Below are positions 18,837 to 27,541 of a stretch of DNA of 64,000 nucleotides, in pieces. The position numbers and the translations under genes were made by a program. The stretch's first letter is position 1. The number at the start of each line of letters is the position of its first letter. The DNA lies in assembly GCA_001025035.1 (NCBI GenBank), contig LCZK01000009.1, forward strand, positions 620,001 through 684,000. Direction: 5' to 3'. The notes under the pieces are model-generated. The model ran no database searches, was not told where the DNA came from, and worked only from the letters and a program-made list of their open reading frames with translations. Source of the DNA: Actinobacteria bacterium IMCC26207 (GTDB taxonomy: Bacteria > Actinomycetota > Acidimicrobiia > Acidimicrobiales > Microtrichaceae).

Positions 18837-20243
18837 GTGATGTCTGAGAGCAGAGAGCGCCCCGTCGTGATTGTGTCCAACCGGGGACCTGTCAGTTACC
18901 GAGTTGACCAAGGGGAGCTTGTCGGCATGCGCGGGGCGGGCGGATTGGTTTCTGGACTAGCACCGCTGCTCGAGAGCGGTCGGGCAAGTTGGATTGCTGC
19001 AGCGCTTAGTCCGGCCGACCGTTCCGCTGTTGCTGCAGGGACTGCTACCCCAGACGGACTAGCAGTTCGTCTGCTGAGTCTTGACCCCGTGGACCAGGCT
19101 CTGGCCTACGACCTGATCTCGAATCAGACACTTTGGTTTGTTCATCATGGACTGTTTGATCTGACGCGGTCACCCTCGTATACGGCGCAGTGGTACGAAG
19201 CTTGGAACGCGTATCGTCGAATCAATCAGGAATTCGCACGCGCAGTCTGCGAATCTGCTCCTGATGGTGCAGCCGTCTTGATCCAGGATTATCACCTGAC
19301 GCTGATGGCACCCATGCTGGCGGCCGAACGCCCGGACCTCTCTACTGTTCACTTCCATCACACGCCCTTTGCAGGCCCTGACATGCTGCGCGTACTACCA
19401 CCAGCCGTCAGAGATGAGATGCTGAATTCGCTCAATGCTCACCACGCATGCGGGTTTCATACCAGTGACTGGGCAGGGAATTTCAGCCAAGACCTGCTCC
19501 GCTGGCCAGCGGGTGGGAACGATCGAGCAGAGAGTTCACCGGCAAAGATTTTTGCCTCCTCGCTATCAACTGACGCTGCAGACCTTCGCTTTACGGCACA
19601 GTCCGAGCAGTGTGAGGAGAACCTTCGGGCACTGGAAGAAGCTCTCGGTGATTCGCAGTTGATCTTGCGAATCGACCGGATGGAATTGTCGAAAAACATT
19701 CTTCGCGGATTCCAGGCCTATGACCTGTTGCTGCAACAGCGCAGCGACCTGCATGGGCGTGTGGTCTTTCTGGCCTGCTGTTACCCATCACGAGAGAACG
19801 TGCCCGAGTATGCGCTGTACAAAGAACAGGTGGCTGCCGAGGTTGCACTGGTCAATGCCCGCTGGGGTACAGCAACTTGGCAACCAATCCAGTTCGCGAC
19901 TGATGACGATTATGTGCGCTCCGTTGCTGCACTGCGCCGCTACGACGTGCTGCTGGTGAACCCAATCCGTGATGGGCTCAACTTGGTTGCCAAAGAGGGT
20001 CCGCTCATTAACGAGCGCTCGGGCCAACTCGTGCTGTCCACCGAAGCTGGAGCTTGGGCTGAGCTTGGCTCAGCAGCGCTTGGGGTCAACCCATTTGACG
20101 TTGAGGAGACAGCACAGATGCTCGGAGTTGCCCTTGACCGAAGCCCCCAAGAGCGTTCCACCAGCGCCGCTGAACTGGCCCAACTAGTAGCCAAGCGCAC
20201 CCCGATGGACTGGCTACAAGACCAGCTAGCAGCGGCCGACTAA
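18837..20243 (+). CDS. otsA: Trehalose-6-phosphate synthase (GT20)
   Basis: A 468-residue GT-B enzyme forming trehalose 6-phosphate from NDP-glucose and glucose 6-phosphate. Recognisable: VSNRGPVSYR at the N-terminus, the GAGGLVSGL loop, FVHHGLFD, LIQDYHLTLMAPML, FHHTPFAG, RIDRMELSKNI and the C-terminal nucleotide site VNPIRDGLNLVAKEG. All key GT20 blocks are present; length is normal. It ends one base before the stop of the convergent otsB, so the stop codons abut. Confidence 0.94.
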   Translation: MMSESRERPVVIVSNRGPVSYRVDQGELVGMRGAGGLVSGLAPLLESGRASWIAAALSPADRSAVAAGTATPDGLAVRLLSLDPVDQALAYDLISNQTLWFVHHGLFDLTRSPSYTAQWYEAWNAYRRINQEFARAVCESAPDGAAVLIQDYHLTLMAPMLAAERPDLSTVHFHHTPFAGPDMLRVLPPAVRDEMLNSLNAHHACGFHTSDWAGNFSQDLLRWPAGGNDRAESSPAKIFASSLSTDAADLRFTAQSEQCEENLRALEEALGDSQLILRIDRMELSKNILRGFQAYDLLLQQRSDLHGRVVFLACCYPSRENVPEYALYKEQVAAEVALVNARWGTATWQPIQFATDDDYVRSVAALRRYDVLLVNPIRDGLNLVAKEGPLINERSGQLVLSTEAGAWAELGSAALGVNPFDVEETAQMLGVALDRSPQERSTSAAELAQLVAKRTPMDWLQDQLAAAD

Positions 20244-21179
20244 CTACCGATTTTTGCTGGCTTCCAGAATCGCAGCTTGGATCTGGAACAGCAGGGCGAC
20301 CATTGCCGGAGGTCCGTCAAGAATGAGATCAGCGCGACGAAGCAACTCGTCGTCGGACTCCTCGCTCAGAGCAAGAATTTTGAACACCTGCAACCCAGAC
20401 GCTGAAAGGGTGTCGAGTGCGTCGAAGGCAGGTAGATCACCCACGTCATCGCCAAGAAAAATCACAGGGCCCGCAAGTTGTTGGGCAAGGCTCAGTAGGA
20501 CAGTTCCCTTATCGACATCAATCGGTGGGTGAAGTTCCACGCTCATGCGGGCCGTTCTCGCAACAAGCCCCGAGGTAGCAGCAAGCTCTCGGGCATACTG
20601 CTCAACTTGGTCAAAAAGCTGGGGTTGGCCGCGGTAATGCAGTGTGATGGACAGGCCCTTCAGTTCAACACGCATGCCAGCCGGACCCTTGGTTTCTGCT
20701 GTTGCGGCAAGTGCTGCGACTCGCTCGGGCCAAGCCTCTGCCTCGGGGTGGTCACTGCGTACCCCGTGGCGGATCTGCTGCAGCCCGTAGAGTCCGACCA
20801 AGGTCAGGGACTCAGGCAGACCTGGCTTGTCGGCAATGGGCTGGTCAGCCGCGCCTTGGTCGGCAGCGCTCAGACCAGCAGTCCTCTGGTCAGCAGAGCT
20901 CAGCTGCCCAGAGAGTCGATCAACCAGAAACTCAACGGGACGGCCAGAAATTACCGCTAGCTCTCCCAGACTGCTTGCTAAAGATTGCAGGACCTGCGCC
21001 GCACCCGGGAGCGGTACTGCAGCATCAGGATCGTCAACAATGAGCGAGAGAGTGCCGTCAAAGTCGGTTGCCAGAAGAGTTGCAGCTGGGGAGGCTGCAA
21101 CGGCTGCTATGACTTGTTCGGCCGTAGCGCGATTCTCTTGGTTGGTCGGCATCGGTGACAGGACGGAGCCAGTCGGCAA
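20244..21179 (-). CDS. otsB: Trehalose-6-phosphate phosphatase
   Basis: A 311-residue HAD-superfamily phosphatase that finishes the OtsAB trehalose route. Motif I is LLATDFDGTLS, followed by LAVISGRPVEFL, the acceptor-sensing cap domain, and motif IV FLGDDVGDLPAFDAL. In the cap region lies a low-complexity insert, SAADQRTAGLSAADQGAADQPIADK, coded by repeated GGTCAGCAG-like units near 20836-20908. It follows the LytR_C gene by 11 bp on the same strand. Confidence 0.92.
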   Translation of the reverse strand: MPTGSVLSPMPTNQENRATAEQVIAAVAASPAATLLATDFDGTLSLIVDDPDAAVPLPGAAQVLQSLASSLGELAVISGRPVEFLVDRLSGQLSSADQRTAGLSAADQGAADQPIADKPGLPESLTLVGLYGLQQIRHGVRSDHPEAEAWPERVAALAATAETKGPAGMRVELKGLSITLHYRGQPQLFDQVEQYARELAATSGLVARTARMSVELHPPIDVDKGTVLLSLAQQLAGPVIFLGDDVGDLPAFDALDTLSASGLQVFKILALSEESDDELLRRADLILDGPPAMVALLFQIQAAILEASKNR

Positions 21180-21190
21180 AAACTGCCGGC

Positions 21191-21898
21191 TCAGCCTGTA
21201 GTCGTCGTGGTCTTGACAGTCGTGGTTGTGATTTTGGTTCCAGCCGATGGGATGGTGCTCGCTGCTGCGCTTCCAGCAGTGGTCGTCACTGTTGAGTTCC
21301 CCGGGGACGAGCTGCCAGCAACGGTGGTAGTACTCGCTCCAGCTGGGTTAATGATTCCCTCAACATCGGGGCCGAGCACGATCACCACGTTGGTATCTGT
21401 TGGAACATCGGTGGCGACTTTGCCGAGAACGGTTCCGGTAGGCAGCGGCTTTACTGCTCCGATGCTGAGCAACTTAGCGATCGCCTTTGCGTCACCCTCG
21501 TAACCGGGTGCGTAGTACACGGTGGTGGTCTGAACTTGAGCCGCTGCAGTCTTGGCTGCGATGTTTGGGTATCCGGCCAATCCCAGGAAGTTTGCTGCAG
21601 TGGCTGCGTAGCCGCTCAGACCCGCACCGTTCAGTACAACTACCTTGAGCGTGGCTGGGGCAACCGAGGTTGAGGGAGTGGTCGTGGTGGGTACTGCCGG
21701 CTCTGTAGTGGTTGTCTTGTTGCTACCTTCACCGATTTTCACATCCTGAGAATCAGTCTGAAAGCCCACACCTCCACCCTTGATGAGAAGAATGAATCCG
21801 AGCGCGACGGCAACTCCAACCAAGATGAGTCCTCGTGAAGCTGGATTCGGGCCTTGGGGTGTTGGTCGCGATGGACGCGGACGCTGCGTCGTAGTCAT
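21191..21898 (-). CDS. Membrane-anchored LytR C-terminal domain protein
   Basis: A 235-residue protein with a short cytoplasmic N-terminus, one membrane helix (GLILVGVAVALGFILLI), a Thr-rich linker, and a LytR_C domain (LKVVVLNGAGLSGYAATAANFLGLAGY to VVIVLGPD), then a Thr/Ser/Val-rich tail. LytR_C domains occur outside the cell with LCP-type wall-polymer ligases, but no LCP catalytic domain is present here. Probably a cell-envelope protein; precise role unknown. It is upstream of otsB in a likely operon. Confidence 0.82.
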   Translation of the reverse strand: MTTTQRPRPSRPTPQGPNPASRGLILVGVAVALGFILLIKGGGVGFQTDSQDVKIGEGSNKTTTTEPAVPTTTTPSTSVAPATLKVVVLNGAGLSGYAATAANFLGLAGYPNIAAKTAAAQVQTTTVYYAPGYEGDAKAIAKLLSIGAVKPLPTGTVLGKVATDVPTDTNVVIVLGPDVEGIINPAGASTTTVAGSSSPGNSTVTTTAGSAAASTIPSAGTKITTTTVKTTTTTG

Positions 21899-21950
21899 CC
21901 CATAACCTTAGTCCTGCGGCCCGCGCGGTACGCGGTGATCCTCATTTGAG

Positions 21951-21984
21951 GCTGGTCTTTAGGTAACGCTGATCTTCAGGTAAC
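21951..21984. repeat. 17-bp tandem duplication spanning the P450 stop codon
   Basis: GCTGGTCTTTAGGTAAC and GCTGATCTTCAGGTAAC are adjacent. On the P450 strand each unit reads GTTACCTgA/aA, i.e. the last two codons and the stop, so the end of the gene has been copied once. Confidence 0.8.
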
Positions 21985-23163
21985 AAGCTCAAAATCGACC
22001 AAAGCTGACTTCAGGCCAAAGACAAACGAGTTCGGCATCTCTACTACCGAATCAGGAACTACTCTGAGTTGGTCGACTCTCTTGAGGAGTTCCTCGAACA
22101 TGACCCGAATCTCTAGACGGGCTAACGAGGCGCCCAAACAGAAGTGGGTACCAAAGCCAAAGGCAATGTGATTGTTTGGGTTGCGGGTCACGTCTAGCTC
22201 TTCGGGGTGATCGAACTGCAAGGGATCACGATTCGCAGAGGAGTACATCAATACCAACTGGTCTCCAGCCTTGATCGCCTGACCTGCAATCTCGGTGTCC
22301 TCGACGGCGACTCGACACATGTTGTGAATTGGCGTCACAAATCGGATGAATTCCTCGACTGCGACTGTCAGGTTTGCACCCGACTTCAGCAGTTCCCATT
22401 GATCGGGACGGGCTGCCAACTCCAACAGGGTCCGAGCTATCACAGTTCTTGTGGTTTCTGCCCCACCGTCGAGTAGCAACAGCGAGTCAGAGATCACTTC
22501 CTCGACCCCAAACGGGCAACCAGGAACTTCGGCTGTGGTCCAAACCGTCATGACATCATCGCCAGGGTTGAGTTTTTTGGCCTCGTAGAGTTCGGCCGCT
22601 GCCGCTGCAAAGTCCATCACTGCAGCGATGTTGTCCTCTTGGTGATACCCGGGACCACCGCCAAGGGTGATTGTTCGCTCCGACCAATCCATCAGCTTGG
22701 GCCACATGTCTTCACTGAATCCCAGAAGCAGGCCAATCATCTCGGCTGGCAACGGGGCAGCAATCTCACTGATGATCTCGACCGAGCCACCATGAGCGAA
22801 TGCTTGGTCCAACAGGCTCGTCACGACTTCGCGAACATGGTCCTCCCAACTGGCAACTGCTCTGGGCGTGAAGCGACGAGCGACCAGACTGCGGCGCATC
22901 TGATGGACGGGATCGTCCAATCCGATGATGGCAGGATCGGCAGGAATATTGGGCCGATAGCCTCCCTTGTTCTGGTCGGAGTTGATGAAGAGAGCCTTCT
23001 GTTTCTCGATTTCGACGATGTCCGCATGTCGTGAAACACCCCAGAGTTCGTTGGTGGAGTCCCAATAAACGGGCGCCTGCTCACGCATCCACGCATAGGT
23101 GGAGTACGGATCGTTGACGTAGAAATCTCCGTCCAAAAGGTCAATTGATCGCGCTTCTGTCAT
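21976..23163 (-). CDS. Cytochrome P450
   Basis: A 395-residue soluble bacterial P450. The haem loop is FGFGTHFCLGASLARLE with the cysteine ligand, the I-helix oxygen-activating motif is LDGGAETTRT, the K-helix ExxR is in VEEFIRF-containing stretch and FTP-like PIHNMCR. The I-helix DGGAETT form and overall pattern resemble the CYP125/142/124-like actinobacterial group that act on sterol or fatty side chains; the substrate assignment is tentative. The start at 23163 (MTEARS) is preferred to a 17-codon upstream extension that enters the divergent promoter region. Confidence 0.9.
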   Translation of the reverse strand: MTEARSIDLLDGDFYVNDPYSTYAWMREQAPVYWDSTNELWGVSRHADIVEIEKQKALFINSDQNKGGYRPNIPADPAIIGLDDPVHQMRRSLVARRFTPRAVASWEDHVREVVTSLLDQAFAHGGSVEIISEIAAPLPAEMIGLLLGFSEDMWPKLMDWSERTITLGGGPGYHQEDNIAAVMDFAAAAAELYEAKKLNPGDDVMTVWTTAEVPGCPFGVEEVISDSLLLLDGGAETTRTVIARTLLELAARPDQWELLKSGANLTVAVEEFIRFVTPIHNMCRVAVEDTEIAGQAIKAGDQLVLMYSSANRDPLQFDHPEELDVTRNPNNHIAFGFGTHFCLGASLARLEIRVMFEELLKRVDQLRVVPDSVVEMPNSFVFGLKSALVDFELVT

Positions 23164-23287
23164 GGCAACAGATTGGCATAAAAGCCAGGTGGGAATATCT
23201 AGAGTCAGCTTCACTCTGCAGCGATCCGCTCTACAGTATTTGGTATTGAGTTCTTCCCTTCGTACAGCTCAAAAGAGGAGCCTAGAA

Positions 23288-23827
23288 ATGTCTATGTCAT
23301 TGAACAAGCGTGCGGTAATTGTCCTCTCATCACTAGCTCTGCTTGCGGGCATGAATGGCCTTGCCGGATGCAGCAAATCTGATGAGGACTCGACCACCTC
23401 GAGCACTGCCGCCGAGACTCCTTCGACTACTGCCAAGAGCGGCGAAACAACTAGTACCACCGAGGCCGCTGTTGACGTGGGGGTAAACGTAAAGATCGTT
23501 TCCTCTGGAATGGGCGATGTGCTCTCGGATGGTCAGGGCCACGTGTTTTACATCTACACACCGGACGGTACGGGTGCAGCTACCTGCATAGATGCCTGTG
23601 CAGCAGCGTGGCCTCCTGTGCTCACCGAGGGTGGGGTGGTTGCTGATGCTGCAGTGTCAAAGCTCAAGCTGGGAAGCACGGGGCAGGGAGCCTCGGAGCA
23701 ACTCACCATCGAAGGCCAGCCTGTGTATTTCTTTGCAAGTGATACCGAGCCTGGTTCAGCATCCGGTCAGGCCGCCGGCGGCAAGTGGTTTGTGCTCAAT
23801 ACCGATGGTGTCGCAGTTCAGTCTTAA
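23288..23827 (+). CDS. Lipoprotein with secreted-repeat (Lipoprotein_15-type) domain
   Basis: A 180-residue lipoprotein: signal MSMSLNKRAVIVLSSLALLAG, lipobox LAGC, a Ser/Thr-rich linker, then a domain with DVLSDGQGHVFYIYTPDG, CIDACAAAWPPVLTEG and GQPVYFFASDTEPGSASGQ. This pattern (paired cysteines, AWPP, W near the end) is that of the uncharacterised secreted repeat family common in Actinobacteria; full family members usually carry two repeats and here two halves fit one tandem pair. The ATG is chosen for its AAGAGGAG site. It is divergent from the P450. Confidence 0.85.
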   Translation: MSMSLNKRAVIVLSSLALLAGMNGLAGCSKSDEDSTTSSTAAETPSTTAKSGETTSTTEAAVDVGVNVKIVSSGMGDVLSDGQGHVFYIYTPDGTGAATCIDACAAAWPPVLTEGGVVADAAVSKLKLGSTGQGASEQLTIEGQPVYFFASDTEPGSASGQAAGGKWFVLNTDGVAVQS

Positions 23828-23830
23828 ATC

Positions 23831-23880
23831 AACACAGCAACACAGCAACACAGCAACACAGCAACCCAGCAACCCAGCAA
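23831..23880 (+). repeat. Six 8-bp tandem repeats (AACACAGC) after a stop codon
   Basis: Four exact AACACAGC units then two AACCCAGC, beginning four bases after the lipoprotein stop. On the coding strand it is C-rich and almost G-free with no pairing, a composition like Rho-utilisation sites. Confidence 0.9.
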
Positions 23881-23906
23881 TATCCAACGATTAGATCGGA
23901 ACACGC

Positions 23907-25562
23907 ATGACACGTACTTCTATGGTCTGGCGATCTGCCGTAGTCCTCGCAGGAATGGCTGTTATCGCAGCGGGGTGTTCGAGCGACAACAAATCTGAGA
24001 GCTCTGACTCAGGAGCCACCTTTACTGACGGCGCTCAACTCATCGCAGAGAATCTGACGAGTTACGACCCAGGCTTGGTGCAGACTCTCGATGAGTCACA
24101 GGTCACGACGGCACTCTACGACGGGCTCACCGACTTTGATTGGTCAAACCCCGAGGCGCCGGAACTCAAAGGTCTCGCCGCCGACTCTTGGACAGCAAAC
24201 GCCGATTCCAGTGAATTCACTTTCAAAATAAAGGACGGTCTGGAGTTCTCAAACGGAGACCCAGTACTTCCGTCCAGCTTTGCGTATGCCTGGGTGCGCA
24301 ACGGGCAGTCCGAGTTTGCTTCTCCTTACGGATACCTCATCGATTACGTCAAGGGTGGGACTGCTCTTCAGGACGGAACCGTTACCAACCTGGATTCCGC
24401 GATCGTTGCTGATGACAGCGCTATGACCTTGAAGGTCACGCTTGAAGCACCTCAAGCAGACTTTCCGGCCATCGTGTCACATCCGTTCTTTGGACCACTC
24501 CCTGAGAAAGAGGTCTCAAAGCTGAAAGATCAGAATGATTGGGGGTCCGGAATCATGATTGGCAACGGGCCGTTCAAGATGGACGCCGCGGCAAATGACC
24601 AGCAGGTGGTGCTGGTGCGTAATGACTCGTGGGCCGGGAACGTCAGCGGAGATACGAGAGCAGTTCTCGACAAACTCGTGTTCAAGATTTCACAATCTCA
24701 GGACTCGGCCTATACCGACTTTGAGGCAGGAAACACGCAGTCAGCTTCCATCCCATCGGGGCAATTCACCGCAGCGACAGAGACCTACAAGAACACCACA
24801 AGTCAGCCGCAGTTGGGCTCGTATCACTTCGACTTTGGCTTCACCGATCCGCAACTCGGCGGGGTTGACAACACACTGCTGAGGCAAGCGATCTCGCTGG
24901 CGATTGACCGTGATGAAATCAATCAGAAGGTCTACGAGGGCTTTCGGACTACCTCGACTGGCATCACCCCCAACGGAATCCCAGGCTTTGAGCCCGGCTT
25001 GTGCAAGTTCTGCACCTTCGACCCAACTGCAGCGAAAGCACTAATTACCCAGTGGAAAGAGGCTGGAGGCCAACTCACCGGACCGATCACTTTGGACTTC
25101 AATACCGACTCGGGCAACGAGCCTGTGGTGGCAATCATTCAACAAAACCTGAAGGCGGTTGGCATCGACTCCGAGCTAAATGGCATCTCGGAGAAGTACT
25201 TCGGCACCATGGCTGAAGGCGGCTGCCACTTCTGTCGTGCAGGTTGGTATGCCGATTACCCGACCTATGGAAACTTCATGTTTGACCTGTACAGCACTGC
25301 TTCGGTGGGCGGAAACAACATGGGCTCATTTAGCGATCCCGTATTCGACGACCTGGTCAATACAGCTCAGTCAGAGCCAGACAGCGCCAAGCGGTCGCAG
25401 CTCTATCGAGACGCAGAGACCTACCTGCTGAACGACTCCACCGGTACCGTCCCGATCAACTGGTACAACGGAGATCAGGTCTACGCCGACAATGTCGTGG
25501 GCTACACGCAACCACCTCTGGGCATCATCGCTTGGGAAAACGTCGGCATCAAACCATCCTGA
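23907..25562 (+). CDS. dppA: ABC transporter substrate-binding lipoprotein (family 5, peptide type)
   Basis: A 551-residue exported receptor. Signal peptide with lipobox (MAVIAAGCSS), then the family-5 signature region: LIAENLTSYDPGL, LYDGLTDFD, FTFKIKDGLEFSNGDPV and LLRQAISLAIDRDEI. C-terminus VPINWYNGDQVYADNVVGY is typical of OppA/DppA proteins. It opens a five-gene operon with two permeases and two ATPases that together form a complete oligopeptide/dipeptide importer; the actual ligand cannot be told from sequence. Confidence 0.92.
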   Translation: MTRTSMVWRSAVVLAGMAVIAAGCSSDNKSESSDSGATFTDGAQLIAENLTSYDPGLVQTLDESQVTTALYDGLTDFDWSNPEAPELKGLAADSWTANADSSEFTFKIKDGLEFSNGDPVLPSSFAYAWVRNGQSEFASPYGYLIDYVKGGTALQDGTVTNLDSAIVADDSAMTLKVTLEAPQADFPAIVSHPFFGPLPEKEVSKLKDQNDWGSGIMIGNGPFKMDAAANDQQVVLVRNDSWAGNVSGDTRAVLDKLVFKISQSQDSAYTDFEAGNTQSASIPSGQFTAATETYKNTTSQPQLGSYHFDFGFTDPQLGGVDNTLLRQAISLAIDRDEINQKVYEGFRTTSTGITPNGIPGFEPGLCKFCTFDPTAAKALITQWKEAGGQLTGPITLDFNTDSGNEPVVAIIQQNLKAVGIDSELNGISEKYFGTMAEGGCHFCRAGWYADYPTYGNFMFDLYSTASVGGNNMGSFSDPVFDDLVNTAQSEPDSAKRSQLYRDAETYLLNDSTGTVPINWYNGDQVYADNVVGYTQPPLGIIAWENVGIKPS

Positions 25563-25590
25563 TCTCTCTGGATTTTGAGATTCGCCCCCA

Positions 25591-26598
25591 TTGAACGCCT
25601 TCGTCCTTCGACGCTTAGCCCAGCTGCTGTTGGTGCTGTGGGGCGCGGTCACGCTGCTGTTCTTCTTGTTCTTCCTGTTACCCGATAACCCGGCCGAACT
25701 GATCGCTGGCGGAAAGGGAAAAACGCCTGACCCGCAGGTGGTGAAGAACATCGAAAAGAAGTACGGCCTGGATGAACCCATCGTGGTGCAATACGTCAAG
25801 TACCTCGGTCGCATTGTGACGCTGGACTTTGGAGAGTCCTATGCCGACGGGCAGCCAGTTACGCAGATCATCAAAGAGCGCGCTCCTGCAAGCCTGCGCC
25901 TAGCAACCTGGGCGATCTTGGTAGAAGCGTTCGTAGGTATTGGTGCAGGGGTGCTGTCAGCAGTGCGGAAGTACTCCGTTGCGGACACCCTCACCACCCT
26001 TCTAGCGGCCTTACTCAGCGCAATTCCTGTGTTCGTTTTGGGCTACCTCTTGCAGCAGGTGTTCGGTGTGCATGCTTTCAAAGCGGGCTGGCCGGAGTGG
26101 GCGCAACTTCCGGTTCAGGGGATAGGACCAAACACGTGGGTGGCTTGGATTTTCCCGACAGTTGAGGAGTTTCCCTACTTGATTCTTCCAGTAGTGGTGC
26201 TGGCATCGGTCTCGGCGATCATCGTGGCCCGACTCGCAAGAAGTTCCATGCTTGAGGTGGGAAAATCAGACTTCATTCGTACGGCTCGAGCAAAGGGTCT
26301 GAAAGAAGGGCAGATTACGAGTCGCCATGTGCTGCGAAACGCAATGATCCCCGTTGTTACCTTTATCGGGATTGATTTTGGGGTACTAGTTGGCTCGGCA
26401 ATTCTGACTGAGACCGTGTTCAACTGGCCAGGTCTGGGATCGAAGATCGCACAGGCTGCCAGCGCAAGGGACCTACCCGTTTTGCTCGGACTAACGGTGG
26501 TAGTGGTCGTCGTGTTCGGTCTCGTGAACCTATGCGTAGACATCAGCTACGCATGGTTCGATCCGCGGGTTCGCTTTGATGAAGGGGGCGGACAATGA
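25591..26598 (+). CDS. dppB: ABC transporter permease (DppB type)
   Basis: A 335-residue inner-membrane permease with six helices. It begins FVLRRLAQLLLVLWGAVTLLF, has the periplasmic-loop pattern GKGKTPDPQVVKNIEKKYGLDEP and the EAA motif RTARAKGLKEGQITSRHVLRNAMIP that contacts the ATPases. The start is TTG, 28 bp after dppA, with weak ribosome-site resemblance. The stop overlaps dppC by 4 bp. Confidence 0.92.
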   Translation: MNAFVLRRLAQLLLVLWGAVTLLFFLFFLLPDNPAELIAGGKGKTPDPQVVKNIEKKYGLDEPIVVQYVKYLGRIVTLDFGESYADGQPVTQIIKERAPASLRLATWAILVEAFVGIGAGVLSAVRKYSVADTLTTLLAALLSAIPVFVLGYLLQQVFGVHAFKAGWPEWAQLPVQGIGPNTWVAWIFPTVEEFPYLILPVVVLASVSAIIVARLARSSMLEVGKSDFIRTARAKGLKEGQITSRHVLRNAMIPVVTFIGIDFGVLVGSAILTETVFNWPGLGSKIAQAASARDLPVLLGLTVVVVVVFGLVNLCVDISYAWFDPRVRFDEGGGQ

Positions 26599-27539
26599 GC
26601 GATTCACAAAAACCTCACTCTCGGCCCTCAGAGATCCCCGGGTCTCGGTTTAGGTCAGAGGATGCCCCATCAGGGATGAGCGACGGACTGAACGAGGTGC
26701 TTTTCGTACGCTCGTTCCGTCAGGACTCTTGGCGGAGATTCAGCAAGAACAAGCTGGCGATTTTTGGTTTAGTCCTCGTGATCTTTCTGCTCCTTGTCGG
26801 TTTGATCGGGCCGTTCTTGGTTCAAGATCCGCTAGCCCAAGAGCGCCTGATCTTTAAAAGCACCCCTGATGCACAGCATTGGTTTGGTACCGACAACTTG
26901 GGACGAGACCTGTTTGCGAGAGTGATCTATGGAATCAGGCTCTCGTTGCTAATTGGCTGCGCGGTGGTATTTCTTGAAACGACGATTGGCATCGCGCTCG
27001 GTGCGCTAGCAGGTTGGAAAGGCCGCCACACCGACAGCATCATCATGCGGATCATCGATGTGTTCCTAGGAATCCCCTACCTGATTCTTGCCTTTGCCTT
27101 TATTGCAGCCATCGGTGAAGGAGTGGGTGCCGTGATCATCACTCTTGCATTTACCTCTTGGCTCACAACTGCACGAGTGGTTCGAGCCGGTTTCTTGCAG
27201 GCCAAGCAGTACGACTACGTCGAGGCTGCGCGTGCTGTTGGGGTACCTGCCCCTCGCATTATCTGGCGACATATTCTGCCGAATGTGATCCAGCCGATCA
27301 TTGTCTTGGTGGCTGTTGGAATCGGGGCTGCTGTGCTGGCCGAGGCGGCGCTGTCCTTTCTTGGCGTGGGAGTTCAGGAACCAACTCCGTCGCTCGGACT
27401 CATGATCTCAACGGCACAGAACTTCTTCTCAACTGCGCCGCACCTGCTGATCTTCCCCGCGCTCGCGATTGTGCTGACGGTGCTCGGATTTCTGCTTGTT
27501 GGTGACGGCCTTCGCGACGCACTCGACGTGAAGGAGTAA
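26595..27539 (+). CDS. dppC: ABC transporter permease (DppC type)
   Basis: A 314-residue permease with an extended polar N-terminus (~50 residues), then SWRRFSKNKLAIFGLVLVIFL, the family motif HWFGTDNLGRDLFARVIYGIRLSLLIG, and an EAA loop VEAARAVGVPAPRIIWRHILPN. Partner of DppB in the membrane channel. Its ATG overlaps dppB (ATGA). Confidence 0.93.
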   Translation: MSDSQKPHSRPSEIPGSRFRSEDAPSGMSDGLNEVLFVRSFRQDSWRRFSKNKLAIFGLVLVIFLLLVGLIGPFLVQDPLAQERLIFKSTPDAQHWFGTDNLGRDLFARVIYGIRLSLLIGCAVVFLETTIGIALGALAGWKGRHTDSIIMRIIDVFLGIPYLILAFAFIAAIGEGVGAVIITLAFTSWLTTARVVRAGFLQAKQYDYVEAARAVGVPAPRIIWRHILPNVIQPIIVLVAVGIGAAVLAEAALSFLGVGVQEPTPSLGLMISTAQNFFSTAPHLLIFPALAIVLTVLGFLLVGDGLRDALDVKE

Positions 27540-27541
27540 AG

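Noticed and set aside
23831-23880. AACACAGC array as a CRISPR or iteron origin
   Set aside because: Perfect 8-bp head-to-tail units without spacers, located just after a stop codon; no replication genes nearby.
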